Shown: positions 31,176 to 40,812 of the stretch, in pieces | How positions within the stretch are numbered: the first letter of the stretch is position 1 | How the letters are laid out: every line of letters begins with the position of its first letter | Assembly: GCA_947650285.1 (NCBI GenBank) | Contig: CANTFL010001198.1 | Span: 372,001 to 436,000, forward strand | DNA: 64,000 nt | DNA from: Hyaloperonospora brassicae | Lineage: Eukaryota; Oomycota; Peronosporomycetes; Peronosporales; Peronosporaceae | Direction of reading: 5' to 3' | Position numbers and translations under genes: made by a program | Notes under the pieces: generated by a model | Databases searched by the model: none | What the model saw: only the letters and a program-made list of their open reading frames with translations | What the model was told of the DNA's origin: nothing

Positions 31176-31631
31176 ATGAAGCCCATCCAGTTCGTCCTTT
31201 CGCTCCTTGTTGCCGCAAAGCTGGTAACGACTAGCACCGCTGGCTACGAGTGGCATCCGGAGGCCGATGTTGAAGTCCCCGGCGACGACAAGGTCGTTGT
31301 CCACCCCCAACACGCGTTGCGACGCGCGCAAACCACGTTGGACTTGGGGTCCGAGTCTGGTAGTCTGGATGGTACTACCGACGCAACGTCGACGACTGAA
31401 ACGGAGCTACCTACGACGATCATGGTGCTACTGCCTGACAACCTTGCTCCAAGCTACTCTGGCTCGGGCAGTGTCATGTTCTTCGATGGAGCCATAGGAG
31501 AAAAGGACAAGAGCGAGAGCAAGTCGGCAAGCTCGGACGCTACTGGTGACGAGGCATCCAGCGCAGCGTCGGTCGAGATGATGACAGTGCTGACCGCGTT
31601 TACGATGGTACTTGCAGTTGCCGCGCTGTAA
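31176..31631 (+). CDS. Small secreted, probably GPI-anchored Ser/Thr-rich protein
   Basis: The single exon from the ATG at 31176 encodes 151 aa. A signal peptide is clear (MKPIQFVLSLLVAAKLVTTSTAG, cleavage probably after the STA segment near residue 22). The mature part is acidic and rich in Ser, Thr, Gly and Asp. The C-terminus is a hydrophobic segment (MMTVLTAFTMVLAVAAL) with no charged residues after it, preceded by small residues (SSAAS), the pattern of a GPI attachment signal. No cysteine-rich fold and no RxLR-EER motif is present; HALRRAQ near residue 47 is not a convincing RxLR. The likely location is the cell surface or wall. No family was recognised. Confidence 0.72.
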   Translation: MKPIQFVLSLLVAAKLVTTSTAGYEWHPEADVEVPGDDKVVVHPQHALRRAQTTLDLGSESGSLDGTTDATSTTETELPTTIMVLLPDNLAPSYSGSGSVMFFDGAIGEKDKSESKSASSDATGDEASSAASVEMMTVLTAFTMVLAVAAL

Positions 31632-31930
31632 GTAGGTCGAGTGTGTACATCCCAGCACTGGTCACCAAGGTTATATATGCTACGGTGGAAGAGCTCACGA
31701 GATGAAGCGCCGGCAAGCAGCTAGATGGTCTAGTCAACGAATCGAAATGTACCCGATGAATGTAAAGCTGCTTTGTACTTTACCACTGCGTTGTGTGTTG
31801 CTTCAAGCTTCCCGAGGAGCAGCAATGCGACCCGCGTTTATTTGATGTACTGAAGGAAGACGAAGTAGGAGGATCCGTAGATGGTACATTCATTCACCAC
31901 CTAGAGGCTCTTTGTGGCTGACTGCTACAA
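31632..31930. other. Convergent 3-prime spacer
   Basis: 299 bp between the stop of the secreted-protein gene and the stop of the C53 gene. No feature was recognised apart from probable 3-prime UTRs. Confidence 0.5.
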
Positions 31931-34248
31931 CTAGAGGCTGTTGACTTCACCTACGATGTTCACCTTGTATCCCTTGAAGAGAGGCGGCAGCGCAGCTTCC
32001 AGCTATACGGTAACACAAACAGTAAGTACTTTTGAAATCGATCAAAACGGCACGGCACAATCAACCATGTACCTACCTCCTTCTTCAACTCCTTCGTTGT
32101 CGCAATGAGTGAACTGATCTGCCGCTGAGCTTTCTTCGACGCATCAAACAAGTTCACGTTCTTGTCCTCCAGATCGTGAATCTCACGGCGGCATTTATCC
32201 ATATGCTTGGTCAGCATTTCCAGACTCGCCACGTGTCGGTCCAAATATCGCTCCGAGGTTTCGATAAGTACCAGTTTCTGCAGGCGTTTGCTTGTCAGCA
32301 ACGACACAGCTTTGTCCACAGCAGCCTGAAACTTCTCGACTTGCGCTGAACTTTGCTGTTCCAACAGCGCTACTCGTACAGTACACCACATCAATGTTAT
32401 CAACAAGTCTCGGTCATAGTCAGATACTGTCACATGGAAAATCCTTACGAGAGAGGCCCTGAAACTGGTTCGCAAAGGCAATCGAATCGCTCCCAGAGAG
32501 CTCAAGTAGTCGCTGGCGAAGGAACGCTCGCAGTTCCAGCAGGTCGTTGAGAACACGCGTGCGAAACTCACTGTCGCGCAGGAGCTCCACACGGGTGGTC
32601 TTCGCAGCAATAGCTGGCGTGCTTGGCATCGTTCCCACGACACCGCTTCCTTCCGCACTGATGTCCGCGCCGACGGATTTCACAACATCCACAGTTGTGA
32701 TATCCCAATCAATTTCGACCGGCGCGTCTTCAGCTGTAGCGTCAAGTTCGGCAGATCCCACCGTTTCGATGCCCCAGTCAATCACATCAGCATTCGCTGT
32801 GCTATCCGTGTCGGCTGAAATGTCCCAGCTGATCTCTGCCACCTCCGCTTCGGAATCCAAAGCCGCATTCGTTGTAACCAGCTCGTCGCTGGCCTCTCTC
32901 AGTTCCACAAGTGCGTCGAAAAACACGTGCGGCTTGACAACCAACTCGAACGGCTCCATCGTCGTACTCTCACGTGCTTCGGTCACTTCGGTCTGTTTCC
33001 TACCCTTCTTCTTGCTCTTCATGCCTTTCTGTGAGCGCGGCGAAGGCATGGATTCCGCCGACGATGTCACGGTGGGTACCTCGCAGTCGTGCAGGTAACT
33101 CTGAAGAGCCTGATGATACTCGACAGCATCGTCAATCTCGACACAACAGATTGCGTTTGCTATTTCGTCGAGAATGGACGGTAATTCCAATGGCAGACGT
33201 CGCAGCTCTTGACGAAAGTTCGCCCCCTACCGCGTCACATCATCCAGCCACGTTGGTAATCAGGTGCTCCAGGGCGACGAGTGAAAAAGAGACACGCACC
33301 GCGATGCCCATGTCAGCACACGAGACCTCAAGTTTGCGCTTGTACTCGGCAATCCGTCTCGTCAGATCCTGGATAGAGCACGAACAATATCAGTTATAAA
33401 TCATCAGCGGCTGGGCTCCCAACTCAGTATCCACACAACGAAACGTCCGTCTGCTTACCGCCATCTTCCGATTGTTGTCTGCGATCTGCTTTTCGTCTTG
33501 CTGGATCGACTTTCTCAAGAACGGACTGGCCACCACCACGAGCCAAGCACGGGACAACAAACGATACACTCGACTGAGCTTCTTTCCAGCCACGCTCCTC
33601 TACCCACATCACACTTACATTTCAAATGCCGTGTTCTGCGCAATGATACGCGCCGCTTCTGCCGCAAAGATGTTGTTCTTCTCATACTGGCGCAGCAAAA
33701 CGCTCCACCGCTTGAGCACAGGCGACGTATACTACCGACACACGTCACAACAACAACGACAAAGTCGGCACACCACACACCACACAGCAACGTATCACAG
33801 CACAGCACAGCCAGTGCTCTTCTTCCTGCTGCACGAGCAAACACTCTGGTGCATCGCTTTTTCATCCTTTCGACGCACCTGCCCGAAAAAGTTCTTTTTA
33901 GCGCCGTCGTCCGACTGCTCGAGACACTGGAAAATCAACTTGCAGTCGAAATACGTGAGCGTTTCGTGACTCGATCTCTGATTGGCGCAAAACTCCGCCA
34001 GCCGGTCGCTGGCCAATGGCAGCTCCGGATACAGTGCGGCGATCGCGTCGCGAATGAGCCTGTGCTGCTCGAGCCACTTGGTCGGGACGATGCGGCGATC
34101 CACGAGCGCATCTAGTAGCGAACGAGTGCACATGTCGAAACGCGTCAGCACAGCACCGTTTAAGAGACGCGGACGAAGAAGGTAGCTGTGCTATACCGAG
34201 AAGCCGCTTATACTGGATATCGATCGGCACGCTGCGCTTATCCGTCAT
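31931..34248 (-). CDS. CDK5RAP3: C53 / CDK5RAP3-like UFMylation and ER-phagy adaptor, eight exons
   Basis: Exons 34248-34197, 34111-33879, 33731-33619, 33525-33459, 33368-33300, 33226-32449, 32372-32077 and 32002-31931 join in phase across seven GT-AG introns, giving 559 aa. Landmarks match human CDK5RAP3 (506 aa): VPIDIQYKRLLDALVDRR at the start, KKNFFGQYTSPVLKRW, YEKNNIFAAEAARII, FEIPFLRKSI (human YEIPSLKKQI), MGIAGANFRQEL, a long helix with LLELRAFLRQRLLELS, and the end FKGYKVNIVGEVNSL. The disordered middle carries three shuffled ATG8/UFM1-interacting motifs: ISWDI (310-314), IDWGI (327-331) and IDWDI (350-354). In plants and animals C53 works with UFL1 and DDRGK1 on the UFM1 ligase at the ER and binds ATG8 through these motifs to drive ER-phagy after ribosome stalling. 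It lies 236 bp from the divergent annexin B start. Confidence 0.9.
32699..32833 (-). other. Region encoding three shuffled AIM (IDWx) motifs of C53
   Basis: Within exon 6, ISWDI, IDWGI and IDWDI occur within 45 residues in an acidic disordered segment. The order aromatic-after-acidic (I-D-W) is the shuffled form described for C53, as opposed to the canonical W-x-x-L. Confidence 0.85.
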
Positions 34249-34484
34249 GTTGCAGTCTCATCGCGTGTAAGCCGCGGTATTGTTTACAGCCAATCACATT
34301 GCGAATAAAATCAGTATGGATACTGTAGCACGCAAAAAAATCAGTGTGGTCTCTGCTACGCGTACGCACGTGTACACCCCTTTTGCCACTCAGTATCCAC
34401 AGTATCCAATTTGCGTCGAGCAGCTCAGTTCGTCTCCTCTCCCGATCCAAAAGATCTCTGTAGCCCCTGTTCCTCGCGCTCAAT
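34249..34484. promoter_or_regulatory. Divergent promoter region, C53 / annexin B
   Basis: 236 bp between the two ATGs. It includes pyrimidine-rich initiator-like stretches near the annexin side (ctcagttcgtctcctctcc at about 34424-34442). No exact start site can be set from sequence alone. Confidence 0.45.
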
Positions 34485-35721
34485 ATGCTGCGCCTCTATC
34501 CGCCATCGGCCTTCGACGCCTACAAGAAGGAGAAGAAGCGTTTCCCAGCCTCTGTCGACGTCGTCGTGGAGCAGATCCACGCAGCGTGCGACGGCGTCGG
34601 GACGGACGACGAGAAACTCGTAGAGCTCATTGGCTCCCTCTCGCCGAACGACCGCAGCCTGATCTCGCTCCGTTACAAGGAGCTGCACGGCCAGTCGCTT
34701 CGTGATTTGGTCAAGAGCGAGACCTCGGGGGCCTTTGGCTACTTGCTGCAGCTCATTTGCTTCAGCCTGCCCGAGGCCGAAGCGTACATTCTCTTCCACG
34801 CGCTCAAAGGCGTCGGCACGTCGGACCACTTGCTCTACTCGGTGCTCATGGGGCGCACGAACGAAGAGATCGATCTGCTGAAGAAAGCGTACTTCGACAT
34901 GTACGACACGCCTCTCACGGTCGCTATCAGCGGCGAGATCAGTAACGACTTCTTGGCTGTGATCATGAAAGCACTGCAGGTAACGACGACTGACTGAGTC
35001 ACTGACTCTTTCACGAGTAGACCGACTCGTTTTGGACTCTCGCCTGCGACATGCGCGTGTGTGTGGAAAGTACTGACTGGTTGTGACGCTGCTTTGTGCT
35101 GCGAATTGTACTGCAGGAACCGCTGGTTGAGTACAAGCCTCAGTTCCACACCAAGGAGAAAGCAGCCGAGGATGCCGAGCTCATTTACAATGCGGGGGAA
35201 GGAAAGTGGGGAACGGACGAGAACGGGTTCATCAAAGTGCTCCTGTCGAGTCCGCCCGAGCACGTGCGCAACATCGACGCAGCGTACCGTGCCAAGTACG
35301 AGCACGACTTGATCCACGCCATTGAGAAGGAGTTTAGCGGCAGCGACTGCGCTGCTCTCTCGTTCTTTGGTAAGCACGGCCGTGTCAATGATCTCGTCCC
35401 GACATCGTACGAGACACTGACTGTTGTTGTTCGTTTGCGTGCTGTGCAGTCCGCGTGAACCTCAACGCGTGGCCGTTCCTTGCCGAACACATTGAAAGCA
35501 CGATGGCCGGCATGGGCACGGACGAGACGGCGCTGTCGGCTGCCATTGTGCGCTACCACCCGTACTTGAGCCAAATCCAGGCTGCTTACGAAAAGAAGTA
35601 CGAGAAGTCGTTGCGCGACCGCATTGAAGCGGAAGTAGGGGAAGAGTACCAGAAGCTGCTGCTGAAACTACTTGACCCGGGCTGCTCGATCAGCAGCCTT
35701 GCGGAGGTTGCTTCTAGCTAG
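34485..35721 (+). CDS. Annexin B, three exons
   Basis: Exons 34485-34979, 35117-35369 and 35450-35721 (GT-AG, in phase) encode 339 aa, close to the usual 310-340. The four repeats carry well-preserved type II calcium loops: GVGTDDEKLVEL (I), GVGTSDHLLYSVL (II), GKWGTDENGFIKVL (III) and GMGTDETALSAAI (IV). The first repeat begins RFPASVDVVVEQIHAACDG. There is no long tail. Annexins bind negatively charged membranes in a calcium-dependent way. Those of oomycetes are abundant at the cell periphery and some have been linked to glucan synthase. The middle intron sits at exactly the same place and phase as in annexin C (both preceded by a 253-nt exon), so the two arose by duplication. Confidence 0.94.
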
Positions 35722-35868
35722 AGACACCCGCTTGGTCCACCCATCTCGGTCGCATGACTTGTGCTTAGTCGAAGCGTTGCGTCTCGGTCGCATGACTTGT
35801 GCTTAAATGAAGCTTTGCGTCTGCTTAGCTCTTTCCACGCACGCTCTCCAATCGTCAGACGCTCTCGC

Positions 35869-35885
35869 GCTCATTTCTTCTTCTT
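35869..35885 (+). promoter_or_regulatory. Oomycete initiator-like element upstream of annexin C
   Basis: gctcatttcttcttctt matches the first nine positions of the oomycete Inr consensus (GCTCATTYY). It lies 187 bp before the assigned ATG, which would imply a longish 5-prime UTR. Confidence 0.4.
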
Positions 35886-36055
35886 ACCGTCCAGCTTAGC
35901 TCCTCACCGTGAGCCTGCAGCCGCACACGCGACTTGAGGCCAATGAGATATCCTGTCTATACCTCCCTTGCCTCAAGTCGCGTGCGTCCCAGTCGCATCT
36001 ATGTGGCGTCTCGCTCGCACTCACAGGTTCCCCTTGCAATACCGTTTGGTCAGCA

Positions 36056-37559
36056 ATGCAGCACGTCTTCCCTCAGCACGCACACGACGTCTTCCGCGGC
36101 GTGCCGCTTGTCTACCCGCGCGAGATCGATGACGCTTGCGAGCGGATCCGCGACGCCACGGACGGCTTGGGTGTCAACGAGCAGGTCCTCGTGCAGGTAC
36201 TGGCGTCGCTGTCCACAAGCGACCGAGCGCTGCTCATCTACCGCTACAAGGACTTGTACCGCGAAGAGCTCAAGGACACGCTCAGTCGAGAGACGATCGG
36301 CGACATCCGCTTCTTGCTACTGCTCTTGACGATGCCGTTGCCAGAGGCAGAAGCCTTCTTGCTCAACATGGCGACATCGAGCAGTGGCACGAAGGAGCGC
36401 CTGCTGTATCCGGTACGATGTCAACAGCACCGCCATCTCGTGCCAACGATTCCATGCTCATGCTCAGCTCATTCTCCCCTTGCCTGATGCACTGTTTGTA
36501 CCGTGACAACGCTGGCAAAGATCCTGCTGGGCCGCACGAACCAAGAGCTCTCGGTGCTCAAGTCCACGTACTACTGCATCTTCAACAAAGACTTGACCTG
36601 GCTCATGCGGTCCGAGCTCAGCGGCGACTACCGCGAGATCATCCTCCTGGCACTCGATGTACGTACGACTGTATCTTCCATACCGGACACTCCCTCCTCC
36701 TGCTCGCTGCTGCAACTTGTTTGGCTGCACCAGCACTTCACTCGCGCTCACTGTCCACTTTGCTGCTGCTGCTGCTGCTCCTCGTCCACTTGTCGTCTGC
36801 AGAGACTCCAAGTCCCGTACGACCCTACGCTCCACACGTACCAAAGGGCCAAAGCAGACGCCATAAAACTGCACGAAGCGGGCGAAGGCCGCTGGGGCAC
36901 GGACGAAACGGCCTTTGTGCGCCTCTTGTTCTCCAGTCCACGCGAACATCTCGCGCTCGTGAACGACATCTACAAGAAAAAGTACGTCAACGATCTCGAA
37001 GAGGCCGTGCGCAACGAATTCAGCGGCTACGCGAGCGAGGCTCTTGTTTTTTACGGTACGTCGGTCGCGTGCAGACGCGAAGCAGGGGGTGCTCGCTTCC
37101 TTCCCAGCAAACTGCCGTCGGCCTTGTTCCTGCCATTTGCGATGGCGGGTGTGCCTGCCCCCAGCGTCCTGCTTCCGTGTGTCTCTTCGACTGATACTGA
37201 CGACTTCGTCAATGTTCTTGTGCGGCGGCTGTGCAGTGCGACTGGCGCTCGAGCCGGACGCAGCGATTGCCGACCACTTTGAGCGCATGATGCAGGGGCT
37301 ACGCACGGACGAGAAGGGGCTGAGCGCCGCAGTTATCCGCTACCACTGGATGCAGCCGCGCGTGACGCAGCTGTACGAGAAGCTGCACGGACGGCCGCTC
37401 GAGGAGCGCATCCGCACCGAGACGGACGCCAGCTACGGCGATCTCCTGGTCACGCTGCTGCACATTCCGACCAGCGCGCACGAAGACGACTCGTCTGGCG
37501 GCGGTAGAGGAAGTGCTGATGCTGATGCCAAGAGCCTCGAGACTGAGCTCGAGGCCTAA
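36056..37559 (+). CDS. Annexin C, four exons
   Basis: Exons 36056-36412, 36521-36658, 36803-37055 and 37237-37559 (GT-AG, in phase) encode 356 aa. Repeat I has GLGVNEQVLVQVL, II SSGTKERLLYPILLGRTNQE, III EGRWGTDETAFVRLL, IV GLRTDEKGLSAAVI. The calcium loops are strong in III and weakened in I, II and IV. The C-terminus extends into a short Gly/Ser/Asp/Glu-rich acidic tail. Relative to annexin B it has one extra intron splitting the first coding block, and shares the 253-nt exon and its phase. An initiator-like gctcatttcttcttctt at 35869-35885 lies about 190 bp before the ATG. The start is the ATG giving MQHVFPQHAHDVF, as the frame upstream has no annexin similarity. Confidence 0.93.
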
Positions 37560-37630
37560 GACGAGAACGAACACGTCTGCCGGTTTCCACACGTTGCGAC
37601 TCTGACTGTCTATCTGCACGTAGACTCTTA

Positions 37631-37648
37631 GAGAGAGAGAGAGAGAGA
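37631..37648. repeat. (GA)9 microsatellite
   Basis: Perfect dinucleotide run in the 3-prime flank of annexin C. Confidence 0.9.
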
Positions 37649-38543
37649 CGTGGCTCATGCCACGACGTTGGACGAGGACTGTCGAGCGTACGTACAAGAG
37701 CGACGCCATCGATGCAGCTAAGAGCCGTCGCTGGAGGTCGAGAGCCGCAGTAGTCCGTCTCGCTTCCCAGCTGCTGGCAACAGGACGTCGAGAGGAGAGG
37801 GAACTTCAATCGACCGCAGCGCATGAACGTTTCAATGCCTCTCTCGAACCTGCTGTCACAATCGTACAGATTCCAGCCGTACAAGCGGCCAGCCGTACAT
37901 GCCATTGGCCGTGCAAGCGACCAGCCGTACAGCCTCTAGTTGTACAGACTACCGGGTAGGTGGTACCAGCTGTAAACATCGGCGAAATGCGGTCGTAGCA
38001 CGGCGTGATTGACACTGGATTGCGCCATCAGCATACAAAGCACTTTATTGGCACGGCCACGACTTGAGCACCCCCACAAGCAGCTTCCACGATAAGTGTC
38101 CCCTCGGATCGCGGGCGTCATCAGGCGTGCAAAGATGCCGCAGACGAGGCATCGACATATTTGACACTGCCACTGAAAGTATCAGCCCCTGCTTGAGCAA
38201 GTCAGCCTGTCTGCGCTTCGACGCGCCGTCTTTCGCTGGCTGTCCACGACGTTGGTCCAACAGCCTATTGGTCGCCTGCTTGCATTCCGACAGCCGGCAG
38301 CCCCGCGGCAGATTGGTTTGGGCAGTTACTATCGGCCGACAGCTGCCATCAGAGACGACGACTCACTCACTGACGCGTGAGCGTCCCGCACTGTTTGCCG
38401 CGCGCTGGGTCAATTTCGCGCTCTACGTCGCTTGCACCGCAGCTGGGCGGGATTGACACCGTGAAGTCCACGCGGTGGTCGATCACCATGGTGGGGTCAG
38501 CTAAAGATAGTACGAGCTGCTGTCTTGATGGTAACTGTATGTT

Positions 38544-38615
38544 CACCGAGCAGCTACTTACATCGCAAAGCAGCTACTTGCAGGGCCAGGCAGCTATGCA
38601 AGCAGCTGCTCGGTG
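38544..38615. repeat. Inverted repeat, 12-bp perfect arms
   Basis: caccgagcagct at 38544-38555 is the exact reverse complement of agctgctcggtg at 38604-38615, with a 48-bp loop containing repeated gcagcta units. Outside the perfect arms the flanks pair imperfectly for several more bases. It could form a hairpin; no gene is attached to it. Confidence 0.6.
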
Positions 38616-39363
38616 ATGCAAATACCTCTGTCGCCGAACCTCGAGGCAGAGCCGCAGAGGCTTACAGAAGGATGGATGCTGTCACGTGCTTGTGCACTGC
38701 CAACAACGCCTGCACACGATAGGCTAATGGTAGTGGTGGGTGGGTGGGTGGCGGGGCGTTCGCGTCGCTCGTTGTCCGCCAAGGCTCTGGTCCAACGCAG
38801 CTCTAAACTCGACGCGTCCGTCACTCGTTCGCTTTCCACTGCGCCATACGCTGGATGAAGTCTCGTCGTTCGTGGCGCCCACCCGCGGGGTTTTCCCTGT
38901 CGTGGCGCGAGATTTCGAATCGTCGTGTAGATTACGGCACCTCGTTCCCACAGATAAAGCCCTAGCCCTGTGGGTTCGCGTAATCGCGGGCCTTTCCACC
39001 CGCACACCGCCGGGTCTCGACTCTCCCTTCGCGACACTTTCGAACGATGTAGTCGTCACCCACTGGATGTGGCCACTCGAACGGCAGTCGGTGGGTAAAG
39101 CAGCAGCCAGTTGCCATTTTTCGATCCCAAGCACACGACGGACTCCCCCAACCGTCTGTGGCGTCTCGCGACTGATCGATCCATCCGCGTGAAGGTGAAC
39201 ACAACCCAACCAGCCAACAACTAACTAATACACAACGACATAGACAGATAGATCGCTCGAGTGAGTGAGAGAGTGATTGACTGATTGATCCGTCCATCCG
39301 TCCACCCGTTCACCCATAGCCAGTAACCAAATAACCAAAGAAGGGAGGGAGCAGCTGCAGAGC

Positions 39364-40812
39364 ATGGGCATTGCTCTCCTGGAAGCCGAGATGTCGCATA
39401 CGAAGGAGCGTCGGTCGTCTTTCCTCACGCGGTCAACGTGCTGCTCGGGCGTGAGTGGCGGCGGCAGTAGCGAGATCACACTGCTCGACTCGGAGACGTT
39501 GAGCGTCACGCGACTCAGCAGTGTGTACGGCGGCGTGGGGGACCGCGCCAACGGGCAGCGACTGACGATCCTCGAAGAAGCGTTCGAGACGACGGACGAG
39601 GAGCCGTCGCAGCACCAAGTGCAGCAGAAGCTCTTTGAGCTCCACCAAGTGCAAGTGCTCAAGCAAGTGCCACTGCCCAACTGGATGAAGATTTTCGTGC
39701 CGCGGTTCGTGCGTCTGCAAACGGGCGCGCTGCCGTACATGGAGTACGCGCGCTCGGAGAAGGGTGAAGTGCGGCAACGCCAGATGCTGGAGGCGTGGAC
39801 GCGCGTGGATCGTCTGCCTAGGAACAAGCTGTCCATTGACTTTCGCAAGACAGGAGATGGAGAGAGCGTTGCGTCTTGGCCGAGTTCCGTGGCTTCTACG
39901 AGCACCAACGATAAGGTGTCTCTGGACAAGTGGATTCTGAAATTCGAGACGAAAGAGGAGCGGGACGAGTGGGCCAAGTTGGTGCAAGACTCGATCGAGC
40001 TGCTCGACTGGATTTCCAAGTTTACGCTTGGTGGTATCATTATGGAGACGGACAACTCGTCGGTGGTCGAGTGCTCCGTGTGGACAGACCGCGGCCGTCC
40101 GTCGTACGTGATGAAATTGATGAGGGCGTCGTCGACGAAACTGAGCCACTTGGCTCGCAGTGAGATTGAAATCCATCGACTGCTGACCAACGGCTCGGTC
40201 CACCCGAACATTGTCGCGCTGCACGACTCGTTCTGGCAGAAGGAAAAGGCTTATCTTGTCTTGGAAAACTGCGTTGGTGGCGACCTCTTTGACTTTATCA
40301 ATCAGAACGGTGGCATGGATGAGCGGGACGCCAAGGTGCTGTTTCGCCACATAGCGAGTGCCATCGACCACTGCCACGACCAGGGCGTCGTGCATCTTGA
40401 CATCAAGCCCGAGAACCTCTTTTTCAAGGCGTCGTCTGCACAGCTGGAAACCATCAAGCTCGGCGACTTTGGCTCGGCTGTGCTGCTGGAGACGAGCGAG
40501 TCGAAGAAGGCTACTAGTTGCACGGTTGGTTACGCTGCGCCAGAGGTGCTTCAGCACGGGGAGATATCTACTGCTGCTGACGTGTTCAGTGCGGGCGCAG
40601 TGCTGTACACGCTACTTTGTGGCTACTCTCCGTTCAGCGCCCCGTCGGAAGACGAAATGTTGCAGCGAACGTTTTCAGGCGAGATTGTGTTCGACGAGCT
40701 TGAGTGCTGGCGGATCAGCAAGGAAGTCAAGGGGCTGGTGAAGCAGATGATGCATCAGGACGCCACGCAGCGCCCGAGCATGGAGGAAGTGCTGGCGCAC
40801 GCGTGGTTTTAA
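39364..40812 (+). CDS. PH-domain Ser/Thr protein kinase
   Basis: Single exon, 482 aa. A pleckstrin-homology-like domain occupies about residues 95-220. The basic strand region IFVPRFVRLQTGAL opens it and the closing helix WILKFETKEERDEWAKLVQDS carries the conserved Trp. The kinase domain runs from about 228 to the C-terminus: K251 in SYVMKLM (ATP-binding lysine), E in SEIEIHRLL, HPNIVALHDSF, ENCVGGDLFDFI, catalytic loop HLDIKPEN (D346), D368 of GDFGSA, CTVGYAAPEVL, ADVFSAGAVLYTLLCGYSPF, and the final RPSMEEVLAHAWF. The layout is CAMK/AGC-like. Oddities: the glycine-rich loop (TLGGIIMETDNSSVV) lacks a clean GxGxxG, and the catalytic loop has HLD in place of HRD. All three core catalytic residues are present, so activity is likely. 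The PH domain implies recruitment to phosphoinositide membranes. Confidence 0.9.
   Translation: MGIALLEAEMSHTKERRSSFLTRSTCCSGVSGGGSSEITLLDSETLSVTRLSSVYGGVGDRANGQRLTILEEAFETTDEEPSQHQVQQKLFELHQVQVLKQVPLPNWMKIFVPRFVRLQTGALPYMEYARSEKGEVRQRQMLEAWTRVDRLPRNKLSIDFRKTGDGESVASWPSSVASTSTNDKVSLDKWILKFETKEERDEWAKLVQDSIELLDWISKFTLGGIIMETDNSSVVECSVWTDRGRPSYVMKLMRASSTKLSHLARSEIEIHRLLTNGSVHPNIVALHDSFWQKEKAYLVLENCVGGDLFDFINQNGGMDERDAKVLFRHIASAIDHCHDQGVVHLDIKPENLFFKASSAQLETIKLGDFGSAVLLETSESKKATSCTVGYAAPEVLQHGEISTAADVFSAGAVLYTLLCGYSPFSAPSEDEMLQRTFSGEIVFDELECWRISKEVKGLVKQMMHQDATQRPSMEEVLAHAWF

Larger units (their letters stand above)
37560..39363. other. Intergenic region between annexin C and kinase
   Basis: No supported gene. 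It contains a (GA)9 microsatellite at 37631-37648, a degenerate repeat of ccagccgtaca (37873, 37889, 37921), and an inverted repeat at 38544-38615. The last 150 bp are short-period (gatt/gact, ccgtccat) and probably form the kinase 5-prime UTR. Confidence 0.5.

Noticed and set aside
31176..31631. RxLR effector call for the small secreted protein
   Set aside because: HALRRAQ is not an RxLR motif, no EER follows, and the C-terminal hydrophobic segment points to GPI anchoring.
39433..40557. 374-codon minus-strand frame opposite the kinase
   Set aside because: Antisense shadow; the sense frame has all kinase motifs.
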